From: Gammaproteobacteria bacterium
GTDB taxonomy: Bacteria > Pseudomonadota > Gammaproteobacteria > Coxiellales > Coxiellaceae
DNA length: 64,000 nt
Assembly: GCA_023266215.1 (NCBI GenBank)
Contig: JAHFRQ010000006.1
Coordinates: 20,547 to 84,546, forward strand
Direction: 5' to 3'
The notes under the pieces are model-generated. The model was not told the DNA's origin and did not search any database. It saw nothing but the letters and a program-made list of their open reading frames with translations. Below, piece after piece: positions 34,122 to 42,529 of this stretch (position 1 is its first letter; each line of letters starts with the position of its first letter). Both the position numbers and the translations under genes were made by a program.

Positions 34122-35469
34122 ACCAAACCGAGAAACAGTTGCCTTGGCTAGTTCCATTTTTTTCATTCTGCCTGCTGTTTTCATACACAGGAAAGAAAGG
34201 CATGATTGGCAATTTATCTTGAATATTTCCAGTTCATTGTTTTCAATGCTTTTAGGTTGCTATTTTGACCGTCACAAGGAAGATCGCGTTGGAAAAATGG
34301 AAGCTGAAACAAAAAAGATGAATGATCTACTCGTAGAGGCAAATGCAGCTAAAACAGGACAAAGGGAGGGGCAATCAACACCAGTAGCAATAAAAAAAAA
34401 TTTTTCACTGGCAGCTAATCTTTATAGCAGAGCAAGATCATCGTTTGAAAATATTTATAAAAAAGATATAGGTAATCTAGATCATGAAAAATCAATTTTT
34501 TATTTAGAAATATTGTATAACGAAGCATTTATGAATTATCGTTTAGATAGACTTGAAGAAGCATATAAATTAGTTAGTACAGGGCTTAATAAAAATAATC
34601 TTAATAAGCTTCATTTTATTTGCATTAATAAAAAATTATTAAATTTACGTGGATTGATTACTTTTATTCAAGGCTGCAATGAGCTTGACAAGAAAAAACA
34701 GCGGGAAATCTGGTCTGAAGCTAAGAAAGATTTTAATTCTTCTTTTAAACTTGATTCTGGTCAAAATAATGTCCATGTTTTTTTAATGTATTTGTCAATT
34801 GATCCTAATGATACCAATGATACTAACAATTCATTTTTTTCAAAAACTGTGCAAATTATAACACCTGGAACGAAAAAGGAGGAACAAGTTGCAACGCTTA
34901 ATTTTGATAAAAATTGTATCTTGCATGATCACCTTATCTTTCTTTATGCGGAAAGTTGCGCGCATGAAAAGGAATTTAAAAAATCTCTAACGCTCTATAA
35001 AAAATATAAAACAAATGACGACTCATGGAATGGCACTATGCTTGATATCAACCCAGAAGCATTTTTTAGCAGTTTTATTCTTCGGCTGCGTTATTTGGAG
35101 GTTTGCAAAGAAGCCATTGAGTCGTACCCTAGCTTTGCAAATGATCCATTGGAACGCCCTTTGGTCTTTGATCAGGCCTTCATGTTTTTAAATGCACAGC
35201 GATTTAAAAATGAAAATTCTGACGGTCGCTACAGCAAAGCATATAAACGCCTTGCTGAAGCCGCTCATCAATTTATTGATCGCGCAACACACGAAAACTT
35301 GATAAAAAGATCTAAAGAAAGGCCTGAAATTCTACTGAAAGGAACATTACCAAAAACTTCTTCTGATGAAAATTCATGCGTGATAAAAAATTGTAAAGTG
35401 AGATTTTTTCAATTGAAAATGCAATTAGCACATGCAAAGGAAGTGGTGACCGGTGTTTTTCATAGGTAA
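34114..35469 (+). CDS. Membrane-anchored TPR-like protein
   Basis: About 451 residues. Two N-terminal hydrophobic segments (TVALASSIFFILPAVFI and ILNISSSLFSMLLGCYF) are followed by helical TPR-like units (for example LYNEAFMNYRLDRLEEAYKL and LYAESCAHEKEFKKSLTLYKKY). ATG 34114 overlaps the end of the upstream gene by 8 bases and has GGAG upstream, so I prefer it to the longer frame from 33988. Coupled translation suggests the two large proteins form a unit. Its stop lies inside the second copy of the GGTA-N4-TACC dyad. Confidence 0.75.
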   Translation: MLKPNRETVALASSIFFILPAVFIHRKERHDWQFILNISSSLFSMLLGCYFDRHKEDRVGKMEAETKKMNDLLVEANAAKTGQREGQSTPVAIKKNFSLAANLYSRARSSFENIYKKDIGNLDHEKSIFYLEILYNEAFMNYRLDRLEEAYKLVSTGLNKNNLNKLHFICINKKLLNLRGLITFIQGCNELDKKKQREIWSEAKKDFNSSFKLDSGQNNVHVFLMYLSIDPNDTNDTNNSFFSKTVQIITPGTKKEEQVATLNFDKNCILHDHLIFLYAESCAHEKEFKKSLTLYKKYKTNDDSWNGTMLDINPEAFFSSFILRLRYLEVCKEAIESYPSFANDPLERPLVFDQAFMFLNAQRFKNENSDGRYSKAYKRLAEAAHQFIDRATHENLIKRSKERPEILLKGTLPKTSSDENSCVIKNCKVRFFQLKMQLAHAKEVVTGVFHR

Positions 35470-35480
35470 ATATACCGATA
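35464..35480. promoter_or_regulatory. GGTA-N4-TACC dyad, copy 2
   Basis: AGGTA-AATA-TACCGATA, overlapping the stop codon of the TPR-like gene and 71 bases upstream of the next gene. A GATAAT box at 35501-35506 would put the dyad centre about 42 bases before the transcription start, the usual class II position for LuxR activators. Confidence 0.55.
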
Positions 35481-35550
35481 TTCACAGTCAAGAAGAGATG
35501 ATAATTTTACCAAGCAATACTATTTTAACAATTTTTAAACGGAGAAATTT

Positions 35551-36006
35551 ATGCGAAATGATATTAAATTACAATATGAAAGGCTCATTGAGCAACATGG
35601 TCTTGCCATGAAAAATAATGCGATGACTGTATGCGAAAAGCTTGCCTTTACAGAAATTACTGAGGTTCAATTAAAGCAAGAAAAAAATAAAACGGCCCGT
35701 TCATGGTGTTTCCGTGATTGGCCATGCCTCTTTACGCAGCATAGAGATAAAATGGATGAAAAACTTGAGCTAATGGTTCCAGAAAAAAAATTACTGGAGA
35801 CAAGCTGCCAGGCATACATGGCAAACAAATTATTTTTAAATGATGTTACAGATAAAGCTAATGGTATATCTATTGAGGCAAAGAAAGAGATTGACACACA
35901 CCTTACTAGGGCAGAGCAGATTGCTGCAAATGCAAAAACTGACATTGGAAGATGCGTGGATAGAGCAAAAAAAGATGCGATGGGGGCTCCATTACCAAAG
36001 CCGTAA
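35551..36006 (+). CDS. Hypothetical 151-residue protein
   Basis: Soluble, helical and charged. It starts MRNDIKLQYERLIEQ, contains RSWCFRDWPCLFTQHRDK, and has a Lys/Ala-rich C-terminal half. Good ribosome site (GGAGAAATTT). No family recognised. It is preceded by a dyad shared with two other genes and followed by an inverted repeat. Confidence 0.65.
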   Translation: MRNDIKLQYERLIEQHGLAMKNNAMTVCEKLAFTEITEVQLKQEKNKTARSWCFRDWPCLFTQHRDKMDEKLELMVPEKKLLETSCQAYMANKLFLNDVTDKANGISIEAKKEIDTHLTRAEQIAANAKTDIGRCVDRAKKDAMGAPLPKP

Positions 36007-36027
36007 CAAATTTATGATATTAATCAT

Positions 36028-36049
36028 GGTGGCTATTGCAATAGTCACC
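36028..36049 (+). terminator. Inverted repeat, possible terminator
   Basis: GGTGGCTATT-GC-AATAGTCACC, 10-base arms with one mismatch, 22 bases after the preceding stop codon. No clear T-run follows, so termination is likely but not certain. Confidence 0.5.
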
Positions 36050-36221
36050 TCGATTAAGAAAATTTTTTGGATAAGATATTTTACATTGCTACACAGCACT
36101 TCACTGTCGGTGGTACCTTTTGTTTTCTGACGACTTGAAAAAACCCGCTTGGATAGCTATAGGAAGTCCCCCGAAAAGGAGTAAGCTGTAAATTTTGCTC
36201 AAAACCTCCTGATTTGTATTT

Positions 36222-39200
36222 TCAAGGCAAAAAACTTTTTGATTTTGCAACTAATTTTGGAACTACGCAAGCAGCTACTAATGCGGCACCAGCAGCAAAC
36301 AGAGTATATTTATGATTGGCTGCAAATCGTTTTACATTTTCTGTAAATGTATTTTCGTTTTCTCCCATTTTTGGCCGTTGAAATTCTTTGGTTGATTTTG
36401 GTAATGTTAAAGAAGGCACTGGAAAACACGTTAACTTAACTGACACTTCTTGAATTTTTTTGATTAAAAAAGCATTGTTTTTTAGCGAAAGAGGGCGTGT
36501 TTTTGGTTCCCCTCTTTCCCAGTATCGCAATTCCTTTGTGTCTGGGTGATAAGATAATGCAAATAATGCGAATGCATCATCGCGGCATCCATTATAAAAA
36601 CAGTCGGCTAATACTGTTGCGATTCCAACGAGAAGCATCTTTGAATTTTTATCTGTATTTTCAGGAAGTAAGTTAAAAAGATTAGAAAAACCAGAGACCA
36701 TAACAATTTCCGCTAATGCATAAGTCGCGGCCTCTATAATGTCATCTGGTTCATTCTGCGAAAACAGCTTCAGCAAATTAGCACAAATTTCTGCGCGAAT
36801 CTCAGGCTCTGCTACACCAAGATTTCCTAATGCTAAAATCACTGCGTGTTTAATGCGATGGCATTGATTTTCTCGTAGCAAAAGCAGCAATAATTTGTTA
36901 TAAATTTTATCACGAAATTGCGATACTGCCTTACTAAATACCCCCAATGCTTTGATTGCCGTGCATTGAGCAATTTCATCCCCTTCCAGCATTTTTTGAA
37001 GTTGATTGAAAATCATGATGTGAATCTCAGGTTTTGCTGCTACACCAAGGTACGCTAATATTACAGCTGCGGCATATTTAGTTTTCTCATCATGTGTGAT
37101 TAGCATGTTCAGTGATTGATTGAAAATCTTGTTTCGAATTTCAGGCGCCTCCTTACAAAGAGATCCGAGTTTTCCGGCTAGCTTGTATTTAACACGTTCA
37201 TCCTGCTCTACCAAAAAAATACTTAATAATTGATTGTAGATTTTGATAAGCATCTCTGACGGTGCTACAACAGCAAATACTCTTAATATTTTAATGATCT
37301 CATATTTAACATTTTCATCTTGATCTTTTTGTAATAACATCGACAATAATTCATTGCAAATCTTGACACAAATCTCAGGTACTGCTATAGCAAGGTTTGT
37401 TAATGTCTTAGATATTTCATACGTATCTTTTTTATCCTTAGCTATCTGAAAAAATATATTTATTAATTCATCATAACTCTGATCAAAAATTTCTGTCACT
37501 GGTTCACCAAGGTATTCTGATGCAATTTGAATGCCAGGCACAGCTGCATCAAGACATTTTAATACATAAGCAGCATCATATTTAACATGTTTAACATGTG
37601 AGTTTTGATTTCGCAAAGCTTCTAATAGCGGTTTCAACAATTGATCACGCTTTATGTTTAAATCTTTTGGTTCACCTGACTCCGCCAAGCATCTTAATAA
37701 TAACCGCTGCTCGTAAATTCCTATTATGTCGCGCGATTGCTCTGACATTAAAATATCAAAAAAATGATTTAATGAACCAATATCATTAGATAAATGTCCC
37801 GCCACAAACCACCACATCACTTCTAATCGTGGGTTATAGCGCTGATCTAAAATAATTTTTTTAATTTCTGTATCATTTGCTCTTAGTTTTCGTGCAATAT
37901 AACCTGCTGCAAAATATTCTTGAAAAGTTAAGTGAATAAAATAATATTCGGTATTTTGATCAACATTGGTATAGCATAATAAACCGCTTTTTGATATTTC
38001 CTCAAAACATTGATCAATAAAATTCTTACTGGGATTTTGACGATTGAGTTTAATTGTGGAATTCAAATTTTCATTTGTGAAAAAAATCTTACTTTGCAAC
38101 ATGCAGTTATACGCTAATTGCTCATTTAATGTTTGCAAAGTATTGTACTTTTGCTCTAAATCATCAGCACCCATTCCATCATAAATTCCTTTGCGCTTTA
38201 AAAATTTAGTAAATAAATTTTCGGTTAAAAGATAATAAAGCTTGCTTAACGTCAACTTTACTTCGCCTGGCTGTATTAATTTATCGTCTGCATGTAATTG
38301 ACATATCATTGAAAGCTGCAGTGGAATATGCGCGATAGCCCAAATCATGGGTTGGCGTTTTAGAAAATCTAATAAAATGGTTACGCGTTTCGTGTCTACA
38401 TCACCCAATTGTTTAAAAAATTGGTGAGCATAGGCTTCAATATCTTTTGGAGAAAACCCCATGATTTCTAATTTGCGATCAGGGGTTAATGCAGAGATTT
38501 GTTGTGGTCTTGATGTAATAAGAGAATATTGTTGAATTTTTAACCCATCAAATGCATTTTTAAGATAGCCATTTATTGCATCAGGTGATAATTCATCATA
38601 GTCATCCAAGAGAAAAAGAAAGCGCTCTGGATTTGCTAGAATTGCATTTTTCAGGCCTTCCTTTTTGTTTTCAAGTGAAAGCGCATCTTTAAAACATTCG
38701 TGATCAACCAAATCAATCCAAGTGTAACTGTTGGGTGGGTAATTATTACTATTTATATTTCGAAGAGGGATCCAAAAAACAGCTTTAAAATTAGGCCATA
38801 ATTTTTGAGAAGCCCACTGATGTGCAATATATTGACATAAAGTTGATTTACCAATGCCAGCTCGACCCATGATCAATAATTTTTTGGGTAATGCAGTATC
38901 AGTGCCTGGCGTAAAGATTTCATCAAGTCGGATGGGTTCTTTTGCTGTGCGCAAATCTTCATAAGAACTTAAGCGGCCTGAAAAGTCATATCGCGCTCCT
39001 GCGTTACTTCTAAAATGAGCTTCCTTTTCTTTCTGTTCTGCTTCTCTAATAATGGTCAAATTAATAAAAATATCATCAATATTTGTGCGTCTTTGATCTT
39101 GTCCAGACAATAAAGCTACTTGACTTACTCTTGATATAAGATAACGATAGCGAAGTGAAAATATGAAATCGTCTATTTCTGTTTGTATTTCTCCATAAGT

Positions 39201-40436
39201 GTCTTTATATTTTTTTAAAATATTATCCTGATCAACTGGCGTAATAACTTGAATCCTATTTTTTAAATCAACAGCTTCAATCAACCGAAGCGCACTAACA
39301 TAAACAGCGGCGAAAATAGCGTGCAAAATAGGATGCGCAGTTGAACCAATCATAAAATTAACAGAACGACCATCTCCGGCAAGATAGATTACTTTCTTAG
39401 GATTTGTTTTTGATGTGTATTTTGAAACATATTTATTTTCATCCACGGTATTTTTTTCATAATCTTGCAATCCATTTTCTGTAAATAAATCATCACTGGA
39501 TGTCACGCAAACAACGCAGGCATTGTTTTCTAATTTATTAAAAACTTCTTTTTTAAAAGATTGGGTGCTGGTTGCAATAATAAATAAGTCAGAATCTATT
39601 GCTTGCTTATCAATAACATCCGATACTGAAATACAGTGCATTTCAGCTGCAGCTTCAGCTCGTTTTTCTGGATCAATGTCAACAATAATAAAAGTGCTCT
39701 GCGAATGTATTTTTCTCAAAAATAGCGCAATCGGCTTTCCTAGATGCCCAAAGCCAACGACACATATTTTTTTTAGTCTTCCCACATCTTGGTTGATCCC
39801 CATGCCACTATAAATAACCGATGCGATGCTAAACACAATGCTTTTTGCAACCTCAAGATCTTCCATCGCCTTTAAGGGCGTACGCGCAATTGAAAATACG
39901 GGTGGGTCATAAAGGGATAAATCACCTTTTGGTTTTAGATATTTTATTTCACCATTCCAAGTGTGCTCAACAATGCCTGCAATATTTTTAAATCGACTTA
40001 AAGCTGCTATTTGTGGCGCAAAATACCCACCGTGATCTAAAATAATATATTTATAATTAGTTTCGTTTGGAAAAAGTATTGTTAACTGTGTTTCTGTATC
40101 AACATCACTTTTTTGAAGTAATCCTTTATTAATAGAATTTTTTATTAAATCCCCATATAAATTATTAAGTGATCTTACGACACTCTCAACACAAAAAGAT
40201 TGTTTTGGGATAATAGCTGTAATATCGCCTAAAGTTGATATAGCTTCTAAAAAAAAGGGAAGAGTATGCAGCATATGCGCTACAACAATAAATGCATATT
40301 TTTGATTAGTCTGCGCGCAAATGTAAAATTGCTCGATAATATTTTGATAAAATACTGGTGCTTTACTATCATCTTGTCCAAGAGGATGAGAGCGCGCAAA
40401 TAATTCCCTTTTTTGTATTAGTTCGGCATGACGCAT
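36222..40436 (-). CDS. SAHH-like / NACHT / HEAT-repeat / membrane-helix protein
   Basis: 1404 residues. (1) N-terminal S-adenosylhomocysteine-hydrolase-like region: IILDHGGYFAP and GIVEHTWNGE near 130-160, Rossmann motif KKICVVGFGHLGKP near 224, and an SAHH-like tail GRSVNFMIGSTAHPILHAI near 360. (2) NACHT NTPase: Walker A IMGRAGIGKSTLCQYIA near 522, Walker B RFLFLLDDYDEL near 607, sensor-like ITSRPQQ. It continues into the usual helical part with FIHLTFQEYFAA. (3) HEAT-like repeats about 940-1270 (EICANLLKLFS, KYAAAVILAYLG). (4) A C-terminal membrane helix near 1377-1395 (YTLFAAGAALVAACVV). STAND NTPases with repeats are typical innate-immune or signalling switches. The SAHH-like fusion is unusual. 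Confidence 0.88.
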   Translation of the reverse strand: MRHAELIQKRELFARSHPLGQDDSKAPVFYQNIIEQFYICAQTNQKYAFIVVAHMLHTLPFFLEAISTLGDITAIIPKQSFCVESVVRSLNNLYGDLIKNSINKGLLQKSDVDTETQLTILFPNETNYKYIILDHGGYFAPQIAALSRFKNIAGIVEHTWNGEIKYLKPKGDLSLYDPPVFSIARTPLKAMEDLEVAKSIVFSIASVIYSGMGINQDVGRLKKICVVGFGHLGKPIALFLRKIHSQSTFIIVDIDPEKRAEAAAEMHCISVSDVIDKQAIDSDLFIIATSTQSFKKEVFNKLENNACVVCVTSSDDLFTENGLQDYEKNTVDENKYVSKYTSKTNPKKVIYLAGDGRSVNFMIGSTAHPILHAIFAAVYVSALRLIEAVDLKNRIQVITPVDQDNILKKYKDTYGEIQTEIDDFIFSLRYRYLISRVSQVALLSGQDQRRTNIDDIFINLTIIREAEQKEKEAHFRSNAGARYDFSGRLSSYEDLRTAKEPIRLDEIFTPGTDTALPKKLLIMGRAGIGKSTLCQYIAHQWASQKLWPNFKAVFWIPLRNINSNNYPPNSYTWIDLVDHECFKDALSLENKKEGLKNAILANPERFLFLLDDYDELSPDAINGYLKNAFDGLKIQQYSLITSRPQQISALTPDRKLEIMGFSPKDIEAYAHQFFKQLGDVDTKRVTILLDFLKRQPMIWAIAHIPLQLSMICQLHADDKLIQPGEVKLTLSKLYYLLTENLFTKFLKRKGIYDGMGADDLEQKYNTLQTLNEQLAYNCMLQSKIFFTNENLNSTIKLNRQNPSKNFIDQCFEEISKSGLLCYTNVDQNTEYYFIHLTFQEYFAAGYIARKLRANDTEIKKIILDQRYNPRLEVMWWFVAGHLSNDIGSLNHFFDILMSEQSRDIIGIYEQRLLLRCLAESGEPKDLNIKRDQLLKPLLEALRNQNSHVKHVKYDAAYVLKCLDAAVPGIQIASEYLGEPVTEIFDQSYDELINIFFQIAKDKKDTYEISKTLTNLAIAVPEICVKICNELLSMLLQKDQDENVKYEIIKILRVFAVVAPSEMLIKIYNQLLSIFLVEQDERVKYKLAGKLGSLCKEAPEIRNKIFNQSLNMLITHDEKTKYAAAVILAYLGVAAKPEIHIMIFNQLQKMLEGDEIAQCTAIKALGVFSKAVSQFRDKIYNKLLLLLLRENQCHRIKHAVILALGNLGVAEPEIRAEICANLLKLFSQNEPDDIIEAATYALAEIVMVSGFSNLFNLLPENTDKNSKMLLVGIATVLADCFYNGCRDDAFALFALSYHPDTKELRYWERGEPKTRPLSLKNNAFLIKKIQEVSVKLTCFPVPSLTLPKSTKEFQRPKMGENENTFTENVKRFAANHKYTLFAAGAALVAACVVPKLVAKSKSFLP

Positions 40437-40442
40437 TTTATT

Positions 40443-41282
40443 TTACCTATTCGAAAGATAATCCATTACGCTAAAAATGCCGGATTCTAAAATGATTTTT
40501 ACAAGTTGAGTTTGTTTAAAGCACCCTAATTTTCTTCTAATATTCTCTAAGTGGGTTTGGACTGTTTTAACATGAATATTTTCAATAAGCGCAGTTTCTT
40601 CTGCTGTTTTTCCTTGAACTAACCAATAAATGCATTGTGCTTCTTTTGAGGTAAGATATACATTAGAATATGAGCCTTTTAAATAATATCGATTAATTTT
40701 TGTTTTTTCTAAAAAGTCAGAAAATGCCAGTTTATTTTTATTTAAATTATTATCAAATAAATTTTGTGTTAAAGGGATAATAATTTTTTCATGCTCTCCT
40801 TTCATAATTAATTTATTCGCTTGTTCTTTAAAATAAAGCATAAAGCGTAAAAACAAATTATTGTGCGCCTTATAGATCATGGCATCTTTTGTGTCAAATG
40901 AAAAAATTTCAAAGTAATTAAGACCGGGTGATACAAATGTTACGCCGTGATACAAGCCTAATTGATTATTGAGTTCTTGCTCAAACTTTTCTTCTTCTTT
41001 TGAATCATCGTTTAAGCGATTAATATTCCAAGCATATTGACCTTCTTTTAGATATTCTGGAAACTCGCCATCAAACCACATTTTTTGATAGCGATTTTGT
41101 TCGTAGACATAGCGCGTGCAATCAGGATAATTAGAAAGTAAAATGCGAGAGCCATCACCGTATAATTTAAGATAACGAAAATGCTTGATACTCAGTGTAT
41201 CTGCTAACGGGGTGATAATCTTATTAATCTCATTTGCGGATGTGATTGATAAATGATTTTCATCAATGTGTTTTGACATCAT
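40443..41282 (-). CDS. LuxR-family transcriptional regulator
   Basis: 279 residues with a C-terminal LuxR helix-turn-helix (LTSKEAQCIYWLVQGKTAEE, then VKTVQTHLENIRRKLGC). The N-terminal half resembles sensor domains of solo LuxR regulators (WNINRLND, GLYHGVTFVSPGLNYFEIF), so it may bind a small molecule. It is six bases from the NACHT gene and in the same direction, so the two are almost certainly co-transcribed. A GGTAATTA half site near its start and the dyad at 41351 suggest autoregulation. Confidence 0.88.
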   Translation of the reverse strand: MMSKHIDENHLSITSANEINKIITPLADTLSIKHFRYLKLYGDGSRILLSNYPDCTRYVYEQNRYQKMWFDGEFPEYLKEGQYAWNINRLNDDSKEEEKFEQELNNQLGLYHGVTFVSPGLNYFEIFSFDTKDAMIYKAHNNLFLRFMLYFKEQANKLIMKGEHEKIIIPLTQNLFDNNLNKNKLAFSDFLEKTKINRYYLKGSYSNVYLTSKEAQCIYWLVQGKTAEETALIENIHVKTVQTHLENIRRKLGCFKQTQLVKIILESGIFSVMDYLSNR

Positions 41283-41349
41283 CTTACGTAATTACCTGTT
41301 GATTTTGACTATTTTTTTGTATTATAGCAAAACTAGTCTAATTCTCCCT

Positions 41350-41366
41350 AGGTAATTATACCGATA
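41350..41366. promoter_or_regulatory. GGTA-N4-TACC dyad, copy 3
   Basis: AGGTA-ATTA-TACCGATA in the divergent region between the LuxR gene and the cupin gene. A related half site, GGTAATTACG (minus strand, near 41286-41296), lies next to the LuxR start. One regulator could thus control both directions. Confidence 0.55.
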
Positions 41367-41428
41367 TGAATGGCTATAAGGTCTGAGAAAATAAGAGCCC
41401 AAATGCTTTATCTAGCGGAGACAATGAA

Positions 41429-41911
41429 ATGCCACAAAGAGAAAAAATTCAATTTAATCAATGCACTGTTGATTTATCCCGTGACGGCCACATTAGCATT
41501 ATAACACCCGATGAAACACTATCATTTGATGAGCTAGAAGAAAGGCGAGTATTTGATAATAACAAGGGTGAAACCGTCATTGAATATTCTGGCCTAGCCA
41601 GCGATGGAAACACAGATAGAAGCCTTGCAAAGGCAACCTATCAGGCAGGTGGCTTTTCACAACTACATTATCACGTTGAGCGCGTGGAAGATTATTATAT
41701 TCTTGAAGGCAGAGCGCAAGTTATTCTCGATGGCATTGCGCATGAATTATCAGTTGGTGATTGCATCACTATTCCCGCTCAAAAAAATCATGAGGTTCAT
41801 AATATCACCACAGAGAATGGATTATTAATTTTAATTGTCAAATGCACGCCGTCGTGGATTGTTGAAGATTATAATTTAGTGAATGAGCCTGCTTGTTCTT
41901 TTCATTCTTAA
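41429..41911 (+). CDS. Cupin-domain protein
   Basis: 160 residues. The cupin signature is LHYHVERVEDYYILEGRAQV followed by LSVGDCITIPAQKNHEVHN, with the usual His/His/Glu/His metal ligands. The N-terminal 60 residues are unassigned. Single-domain cupins may be isomerases, dioxygenases or binding proteins, so the substrate is unknown. It is transcribed divergently from the LuxR-NACHT pair with a shared dyad between them. Confidence 0.85.
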   Translation: MPQREKIQFNQCTVDLSRDGHISIITPDETLSFDELEERRVFDNNKGETVIEYSGLASDGNTDRSLAKATYQAGGFSQLHYHVERVEDYYILEGRAQVILDGIAHELSVGDCITIPAQKNHEVHNITTENGLLILIVKCTPSWIVEDYNLVNEPACSFHS

Positions 41912-41944
41912 CTTTAACCAAAACTACATAGGCAATCTAAAACT

Positions 41945-42005
41945 GCCATGAAAAAAATGAAAGTGGGTATCCAACATGATTGATAAATATAAATATCGCA
42001 AGTAA
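41945..42005 (+). pseudogene. hicAB junction remnant
   Basis: A short frame encodes AMKKMKVG; after a few bases, ATG 41976 begins MIDKYKYRK and stops. The intact pair at 55806-56346 reads AIEKIKTGG, a two-base gap, then MIDKYTYRV. This is the junction of an otherwise deleted hicA-hicB pair. Confidence 0.6.
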
Positions 42006-42014
42006 CCTCGTCTG

Positions 42015-42043
42015 TTGACAGTAGTTACCATATATGTTAACCT
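42015..42043 (+). promoter_or_regulatory. Promoter of the XRE-type gene
   Basis: TTGACA (42015-42020), a 17-base spacer and TAACCT (42038-42043), 20 bases upstream of the start codon; a ribosome site AGAGGTAAAG follows. The spacing is ideal and the -35 box is consensus. Confidence 0.55.
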
Positions 42044-42062
42044 TCAAAAGAGGTAAAGCATC

Positions 42063-42383
42063 ATGGTTAAACAATCTTTCACGGCACATCAAAAATTAAA
42101 ACAAGCGATGCTACGCGATCCTGTTGCGCACGCAGAATATGAAGCATTTAAATTGGAGTTAGAAGTTGCAGAACAGCTAAAAGCTGCCAGAGAAAAAGTT
42201 CATTTATCTCAAACAGACGTAGCTAATCAAATGCAAACACAAAAACCCGCAATTGCAAGATTAGAAGCTGCGGGCGGTAAAGGAAAGCATTCGCCAACGA
42301 TTAAAACACTATCAAAATTTGCAACTGCAATCGGCTTTGATTTACGCATCAAGCTTGTTCAAAAGAAGAGACAGGTTGGTTAA
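42063..42383 (+). CDS. HigA/XRE-type antitoxin-like repressor
   Basis: 106 residues with an XRE helix-turn-helix: LKAAREKVHLSQTDVANQMQ, KPAIARLEAAGGKGKHSPTI, LSKFATAIGFDLRIKL. It looks like a HigA-type antitoxin, but I find no HigB-like toxin next to it. Upstream is only a hicAB remnant, and downstream a fragment of the 162-bp repeat. It may be an orphan antitoxin or a general repressor. Confidence 0.85.
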   Translation: MVKQSFTAHQKLKQAMLRDPVAHAEYEAFKLELEVAEQLKAAREKVHLSQTDVANQMQTQKPAIARLEAAGGKGKHSPTIKTLSKFATAIGFDLRIKLVQKKRQVG

Positions 42384-42387
42384 AAAC

Positions 42388-42426
42388 TTTTAAGTGTATG
42401 TATTGAGCCAAACCGTTTCGCGGCAG
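42388..42426 (+). repeat. Partial copy (C) of the gene-end repeat
   Basis: Resembles the first 40 bases of the repeats at 45008 and 56350 (TTTTAAGTGT, then ATTGAGCCAAACCG and GCAGCTTA) and starts directly after the stop codon of the XRE gene. The rest is missing. Confidence 0.6.
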
Positions 42427-42529
42427 CTTAAAAATCTTTAATTTTCATGTAATTTAAATTACTAAACTTTGGTAATATGCTATAATTATTCAGCATGAAA
42501 TTAACTTTTAAAATAAATATGAGATTAAA

